Assembly (NCBI GenBank): GCA_014654065.1 | Contig: JACWDM010000001.1 | Coordinates: 1 to 64,000, forward strand | DNA length: 64,000 nt | Reading direction: 5' to 3' | Source of the DNA: Pelagibacterales bacterium SAG-MED15 | Lineage (GTDB): Bacteria; Pseudomonadota; Alphaproteobacteria; Pelagibacterales; Pelagibacteraceae | In this document: one piece after another, positions 59,648 through 64,000 of the stretch | How positions within the stretch are numbered: position 1 is the first letter of the stretch | Layout of the letters: every line of letters begins with the position of its first letter | Notes under the pieces: model-generated | Databases searched by the model: none | Told to the model about the DNA's origin: nothing | What the model saw: only the letters and a program-made list of their open reading frames with translations | Translations under genes and position numbers: made by a program

Positions 59648-62098
59648 ATGGACGATAAAGAAAAAGAAAAATTTGGTGTCATTATAGATAAGAATGATCA
59701 AGACAAAAATGATCAACCAAAAGTTGAATCTGATAATAAGAATGTTGAGACTGAGCAAGTTCAAGAGACTAATATAAAGAGCGATGTAGAAAAACAACCT
59801 GAAATTGACAATAGTAATGAAAATAATGAAAATTCTTCAAATGAAAATAATTTAGCAGAAAATAATGAAGACGAAATTAAAAATGAGACAACTGTTGATG
59901 ATAAAATCACTGAAAATGCAGATGAAAAAAAAGAACACCAGGTAATACATAAAAAAGATGGCAGATTACACATTTATGTAAGACAAGATAAATATAAGGG
60001 CGAATTAAAATCAAAAAATTGGGTTGGAAGACTTTATATAGATGGAAAACAAAAAATTTCGTCATCGGGAACACCAAATTTAGAGGAAGCAATTCCTATT
60101 TTAGAAAAATGGTTTGATGATGTACATGCGGAGAAAGAAAAAGAACAAAATCAACCAGGGCAGTCTTCTTCAGAAAATATTATTAACGATGCAACTCCAG
60201 AAAATTTAGAAAAAACTACTGCTGAAGTAATTCCTAATGAAACAAATTTATCAAACCCACAAGAAACAATTGTTAAAGAAAATTTAACAGAAAAAATAAC
60301 TGAAACGAAGCAAGAGACACAAGATAATATTTCTATCAATCAAACTGAAGTATCAAATGATGAAGAACAATCAAAAGTAAAAAATATTTTTAATAAATTA
60401 AAAAATATAAAATTCAAAGCACCCTCTTTTGGAAAACAAAATACAAATTCTCCAAAATTAAATTTTGATAAAAATAAAGTAAAAGAAAAATTTAATAATT
60501 TTATAAAATCAAAATTAGGAAAAAAAACAGCTCAGGGAGAGGAAATAGTTGGTGTTGAAATTACAGGTAAAGAAATTAGACTTACGCAGATTTCATCAAA
60601 CAAAGCAAACCAGTGGGTTCTAGAAAAATTTTATGTACATCCAATTGATTTACCAGATGATGCAGCAATTATTGATCACGAACAAAAAGTAAGTGAAGAA
60701 TTAAACGTAGCCTTACAAAAGTCAAAAATATCTACACCTAACGCAGCAATTGCTATTCCAGTTACTAATGCAATTATTAGAGTTGTTACTGCTCCATTAA
60801 TGAATGATGAAGAATTAAAAAAAGCAATTGATACAAATTCATTGTGGGAAAATTTAGTTCAGCTTACTGACAATTTAGATGATTATTCAATATTCCACCA
60901 AGTAATAAATAGAAATTCTAAAGATAACACAATGGATATATTATTTGTTGCCTCTAAATTAGCAGATATAAACAACTATACTAATATTATTAAAAATAGT
61001 GGATTAAATCCTGTAATAATTGATGTCAAATGTTTTGCATTAAAATCTGCTGTAGACCAAATAAATCAAATTTCGAATAAAACTGAAGATACAAATTTTA
61101 CTGCAATGTTAGAGTTTGGTTTGGATGAGAATTACGTAATGATTTTATATAATAATAATCCAATAATCACTGATATTTTTTTACGAGGCCAAGACAGAAA
61201 AATTTTAAAAGAGTCTCAAGATCAAGAGGAAAAAGATGCATTAGTAAGGCGTTTCATGACTCAGGTTAAACAAGCTGTCCAAGATTTTGAGACAAAATAT
61301 GAAAAAAGAGTAAGAAATATAAAGGTTGTTTCTAATCTTCCTAATGTTGATGACTATCTATCAAGTTTTAGAAAAAGTTTAGTAAATACTGGATTTAACT
61401 TATTTGATCCGTTTGAAGGACTAAAAATACCTCAGCAATTAGAGAGTAAAATTAATTTAACCAACAGGTCATATTTTTCAACAACCGTTGGACTTGCATT
61501 TAGAAAGCTTGATGTATTTGGATACTATAAATTTGTAACTGCAGTGAAAAATATCAACCTTCTTCCAAATAGAGAAGGGATGATTAAGCAAAAGAAAATG
61601 AAGGCCTTTTCAGACTTTGCTTATAAAGGTTTGGTCGGGGCTTTCGCTGGAATATATTTAATTTTATTCACATTGTCATTTTGGAATATTTATAGCTACA
61701 ACAACAAATTAAAAGTTTATGATGCAGTCGTTGCAGAACATACATCAAAAACAAATCAACTTGCTAAAGTTACTAAAGAGTTAAAAAAAATGACAGCTAC
61801 TCTAAAACTGAGTAACAGTCTTAAATCCAATAAGGATTTGAGTTATAGAGTTTTAGCACAGATTGCAACGAGCGTTCCTAACAGAGTTAAGTTTGATTCA
61901 GTTGAGTACGATGGAAAACGTCAAGTTGTAATTACAGGAATTGCAGCGGGTGATAATGACATACTTGCGTTAATTAGAAACTTACAGTCTAAAAATTTAA
62001 TTACTCAAGCATCTTTATCATCGATGAAAATGCCAAAAGTAAAAGCAGGCGATCAAACCATGAAAGGCTTTAGAGTTTTTGTAAAGGTTAAAGGATAA
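59648..62098 (+). CDS. PilM-PilN fusion with N-terminal extra domain
   Basis: 816 aa. Residues 1-95: acidic, Asn/Glu-rich and probably disordered. About 100-160: a compact basic domain (HKKDGRLHIYVRQD, NWVGRLYIDGKQKISSSGTP, LEKWFDDVH) resembling small AP2- or arm-type DNA-binding folds, uncertain. About 165-295: another disordered linker. About 300-620: PilM actin-like domain (VGVEITGKEIRLTQISSNKA, AAIAIPVTNAIIRVVTA). From about 635: PilN, with its PilM-binding motif INLLPNREG, one span (about 660-682) and a periplasmic ferredoxin-like part. In most bacteria PilM and PilN are separate and bind via this peptide. Confidence 0.85.
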   Translation: MDDKEKEKFGVIIDKNDQDKNDQPKVESDNKNVETEQVQETNIKSDVEKQPEIDNSNENNENSSNENNLAENNEDEIKNETTVDDKITENADEKKEHQVIHKKDGRLHIYVRQDKYKGELKSKNWVGRLYIDGKQKISSSGTPNLEEAIPILEKWFDDVHAEKEKEQNQPGQSSSENIINDATPENLEKTTAEVIPNETNLSNPQETIVKENLTEKITETKQETQDNISINQTEVSNDEEQSKVKNIFNKLKNIKFKAPSFGKQNTNSPKLNFDKNKVKEKFNNFIKSKLGKKTAQGEEIVGVEITGKEIRLTQISSNKANQWVLEKFYVHPIDLPDDAAIIDHEQKVSEELNVALQKSKISTPNAAIAIPVTNAIIRVVTAPLMNDEELKKAIDTNSLWENLVQLTDNLDDYSIFHQVINRNSKDNTMDILFVASKLADINNYTNIIKNSGLNPVIIDVKCFALKSAVDQINQISNKTEDTNFTAMLEFGLDENYVMILYNNNPIITDIFLRGQDRKILKESQDQEEKDALVRRFMTQVKQAVQDFETKYEKRVRNIKVVSNLPNVDDYLSSFRKSLVNTGFNLFDPFEGLKIPQQLESKINLTNRSYFSTTVGLAFRKLDVFGYYKFVTAVKNINLLPNREGMIKQKKMKAFSDFAYKGLVGAFAGIYLILFTLSFWNIYSYNNKLKVYDAVVAEHTSKTNQLAKVTKELKKMTATLKLSNSLKSNKDLSYRVLAQIATSVPNRVKFDSVEYDGKRQVVITGIAAGDNDILALIRNLQSKNLITQASLSSMKMPKVKAGDQTMKGFRVFVKVKG

Positions 62099-62100
62099 TT

Positions 62101-62790
62101 ATGGATTTAAATGAATTAAAGAACTTAAATATGGATGACTTGAAAGCAAAAGTTTTAGCTTTTGCTGATAGAAAAACTTTAATTAAAATCGGTATAAGCC
62201 TTGGTTCTATAATAGTTTTTTTAATTATCTATTACGCTATCTTAAATCCAATTGTTAAAGAAAAGAAAGCTCAAATTACGGATATGAATAATAAGCAAGA
62301 GGAAATTGTTAAATTTGATAATGATATTTTATCTGTAAAAAGAAAAATTAAAAAAATTAAACCTAAATATGAAAACTACTCAACCTTGTTTCACTCAAAA
62401 GCAGAAGTAGAAGGTCTTTATCAAAATTTAAGTGAGTTTGCATCTATCAATGGATTGGTCATTACAGTTATAGAGAAGGGTAAGCCAACTGAGGTGTCAA
62501 AATCGGATGTACTTAATAAAGGAAAGAAGAAGAAGAAGAAGAAAAAGAAGAAAAAAGCAAAAAGTAAAAAAGATGCAATTAAAAATATCGCATATTACAA
62601 GATACCAGTTAAATTTGAGATCAATGGCAATTTTTTAGGATATATCAAATTTAAAAGGGCATTATCGTTATCTAATAAAATGTTGAATTTCGAGTCAGAA
62701 AAGATACAAGTGGGAAGAACAGATTCAACTGGAGCGATAAAAGTAAGTGGAACTTTAACAATAGTGGGGCTAGCAGATGAGTTCTTTTAA
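62101..62790 (+). CDS. pilO: Pilus alignment protein PilO
   Basis: 229 aa: one span (about 31-50), a coiled coil (IVKEKKAQITDMNNKQEEIV) and a periplasmic ferredoxin-like domain, as in PilO, which pairs with PilN. A run of about a dozen lysines and near neighbours (GKKKKKKKKKKKAKSKKD, coded by AAG repeats near 62521-62560) lies in the periplasmic part, an odd low-complexity insertion. Two nt after the fusion gene. Confidence 0.88.
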   Translation: MDLNELKNLNMDDLKAKVLAFADRKTLIKIGISLGSIIVFLIIYYAILNPIVKEKKAQITDMNNKQEEIVKFDNDILSVKRKIKKIKPKYENYSTLFHSKAEVEGLYQNLSEFASINGLVITVIEKGKPTEVSKSDVLNKGKKKKKKKKKKKAKSKKDAIKNIAYYKIPVKFEINGNFLGYIKFKRALSLSNKMLNFESEKIQVGRTDSTGAIKVSGTLTIVGLADEFF

Positions 62791-63208
62791 GCAAGTATTT
62801 ATAAAGTTAATTTTACTAACCTTAATTACATTTAGCACAAATGTTTTAGCGGATAATCATGATAAAGAAAATAAAGAAGAAGCCTTACCTTTAAATGATC
62901 CATTTGTTGGTGACTCTTCTTTTTCTGGTGGAGTTAAAGTTATTACAGAAGGAGCATCAAGTTTAAGCGAACAAAAAAAAATTGACTTATATACTTATAA
63001 GTTAGTTGGGATCATAAAATCAAAATCAAATAGTTTTGTCTCTCTCATTAACCAAGATGGTGAAGTAGTTACAGTCGGTATATATGAAGAATTAAATGAC
63101 GGAGTTAAGCTTGTTGATATGACTACCAAAGAAGCTATTTTTCAGACTGAAGAAAAATATTTAATAATGGATTTTAAAAATCAAATTAAGGAGAGAAGTG
63201 AATATTAA
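62777..63208 (+). CDS. pilP: Pilus alignment protein PilP
   Basis: 143 aa, overlapping pilO by 14 nt. N-terminal signal (FIKLILLTLITFSTNVLA) without a lipobox Cys, whereas PilP is usually a lipoprotein. NDPFVG motif and a C-terminal beta domain (YTYKLVGIIKSKSNSFVSLI, GEVVTVGIYEELNDGVKLV) match PilP, which links PilN/PilO with the secretin. Confidence 0.85.
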   Translation: MSSFKQVFIKLILLTLITFSTNVLADNHDKENKEEALPLNDPFVGDSSFSGGVKVITEGASSLSEQKKIDLYTYKLVGIIKSKSNSFVSLINQDGEVVTVGIYEELNDGVKLVDMTTKEAIFQTEEKYLIMDFKNQIKERSEY

Positions 63209-64000
63209 ATCATTAAAAATAATCTCTTTAATTTCAATATTATTATTAGTTTTAAATGCGTGTGCGACTAAACCTTTTTCAAAAAAAAGTAAGGGATTTA
63301 AGCATAACACACCACTTATAAAAGAAGATATCAGAAAGGCAGGAAAAATTGAGGTTGAAAAAACCGTAGATATGGGACCACAACCAGTTCTTGGTGATAC
63401 TACAAAATTGCAAAAAAGAAAAAAAATATCTTCTCAACAAAAAAGAAATTATCTATTGATCCCTGATGAATTTGAGAACCTAAAACAGATTGTGTCATTT
63501 AAATTTAAAAATTTAGATTACGCAGAAGCAATGCAATTGATGGGAAAAGTAGGAGATATAAATGTTTTAGTTGGAGACGAGGTTGCGGGTTCAATTTCAG
63601 CCGAACTGATTAATGTTCCGTGGGATAAAGCTTTTAATGCTTTACTAGATATGAAAAATTTTGCCGCTGATATAGATGTTACCAGTAATTTAATTAGAGT
63701 ACATTCTCCCTCAACTTTAACAGCACAAGAAACATACAAATCAACAAGAGCAGCAGCTGTAAAAAAGAAAGTTGAATTAGAAGACTCGGTTGAACCAATT
63801 GTATCTGAAATTTTTAGACTTTATTATATTTCACCCGCACAAGCTAAAAGTACAATTAATGAATTATTTTCAAGTTCAGGAGATAGTAGTTTTTCTCCAA
63901 TTCAAATTACTGAAGAAGTTACAACAAGATCAATTATTGTTAGAGGTAAAAGCGAAGATTTAGATGTTGTTGATAAAATTATAAGCGAAATTGATGTGAG
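63198..64000 (+). CDS. pilQ: Type IV pilus secretin PilQ, 5' part
   Basis: Outer-membrane channel for the pilus. GTG start at 63198 with an AGGAGA ribosome binding site, overlapping the pilP stop. A lipoprotein signal ends in LVLNAC. Visible domains: STN-type (FKFKNLDYAEAMQLMGKVG, NVPWDKAFNALLDMKNF) and the first N1 secretin repeat (FRLYYISPAQAKSTINELF, TRSIIVRGKSEDLDVV). The frame is open to the window end; the beta-barrel part lies outside. A lipidated PilQ is less usual and fits MshL/PilQ-like forms. Confidence 0.9.
   Translation, partial: MNIKSLKIISLISILLLVLNACATKPFSKKSKGFKHNTPLIKEDIRKAGKIEVEKTVDMGPQPVLGDTTKLQKRKKISSQQKRNYLLIPDEFENLKQIVSFKFKNLDYAEAMQLMGKVGDINVLVGDEVAGSISAELINVPWDKAFNALLDMKNFAADIDVTSNLIRVHSPSTLTAQETYKSTRAAAVKKKVELEDSVEPIVSEIFRLYYISPAQAKSTINELFSSSGDSSFSPIQITEEVTTRSIIVRGKSEDLDVVDKIISEIDV

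Overview
The window is strongly A+T-rich and densely packed, with short or overlapping gene junctions, lysine- and asparagine-rich proteins and almost no intergenic DNA. Gene order (murC-murB-ddl-ftsQ-ftsA-lpxC; mreBCD-PBP2-rodA; hflKC-degP), a circularly permuted two-piece tmRNA of the alphaproteobacterial type, ThyX as thymidylate synthase and the streamlined style all suggest a SAR11 (Pelagibacterales) alphaproteobacterium. That assignment is inferred from style and gene content, not from a database search.

Layout. 1-8056: envelope and division genes (murC, broken at the window edge; murB, with an apparent one-base frameshift; ddl; ftsQ; a strikingly short ftsA with no ftsZ behind it; lpxC; bamD), then ligA. 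8043-15066: aminopeptidase P, a UvrD/PcrA-type helicase, an AsmA-like protein, fumC and a MazG-like protein. 15063-24385: an accessory island centred on the tmRNA gene (minus strand, about 22440-22693). It holds cell-surface genes (GT-C-like membrane proteins, a GT2 enzyme, two methyltransferases) and a small cassette with a 77-aa protein and two related HNH endonucleases. A 31-bp copy of the tmRNA 3' end lies at 20482-20512 and a decayed 17-bp copy at 17525-17541. A second 28-bp direct repeat brackets the HNH cassette exactly. This looks like stepwise insertion at the tmRNA 3' end, with no integrase in view.

24449-43983: ordinary core genes: thyX, an Mrp-type ATPase, hflK-hflC-DUF2065-degP-miaA, the branched-chain amino acid genes ilvB-ilvH-ilvC-leuA, the rod-shape genes mreB-mreC-mreD-mrdA-rodA, a DadA-like oxidoreductase, an EamA transporter and msrB.

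44098-64000: a type IV pilus region. A pilT-like retraction ATPase gene is followed by minor pseudopilins (GspH/FimT-, PilV-, PilW- and PilX-like), a secreted unknown and a 1645-aa PilY1-like protein. A GAF-PP2C phosphatase lies on the other strand. Next come the prepilin peptidase, a TPR/beta-barrel protein, a FecR-domain protein and a secreted unknown. After a 588-bp gene-free stretch with seven copies of a 12-bp word comes the assembly operon: a natural PilM-PilN fusion, pilO, pilP and the start of a pilQ-type secretin cut by the window end. No major pilin, pilB or pilC is in view; they may lie beyond the edge.

The two most unusual things are the nested-repeat HNH cassette hooked to the tmRNA gene and the phased 12-mer array in front of the pilM/N-O-P-Q operon.
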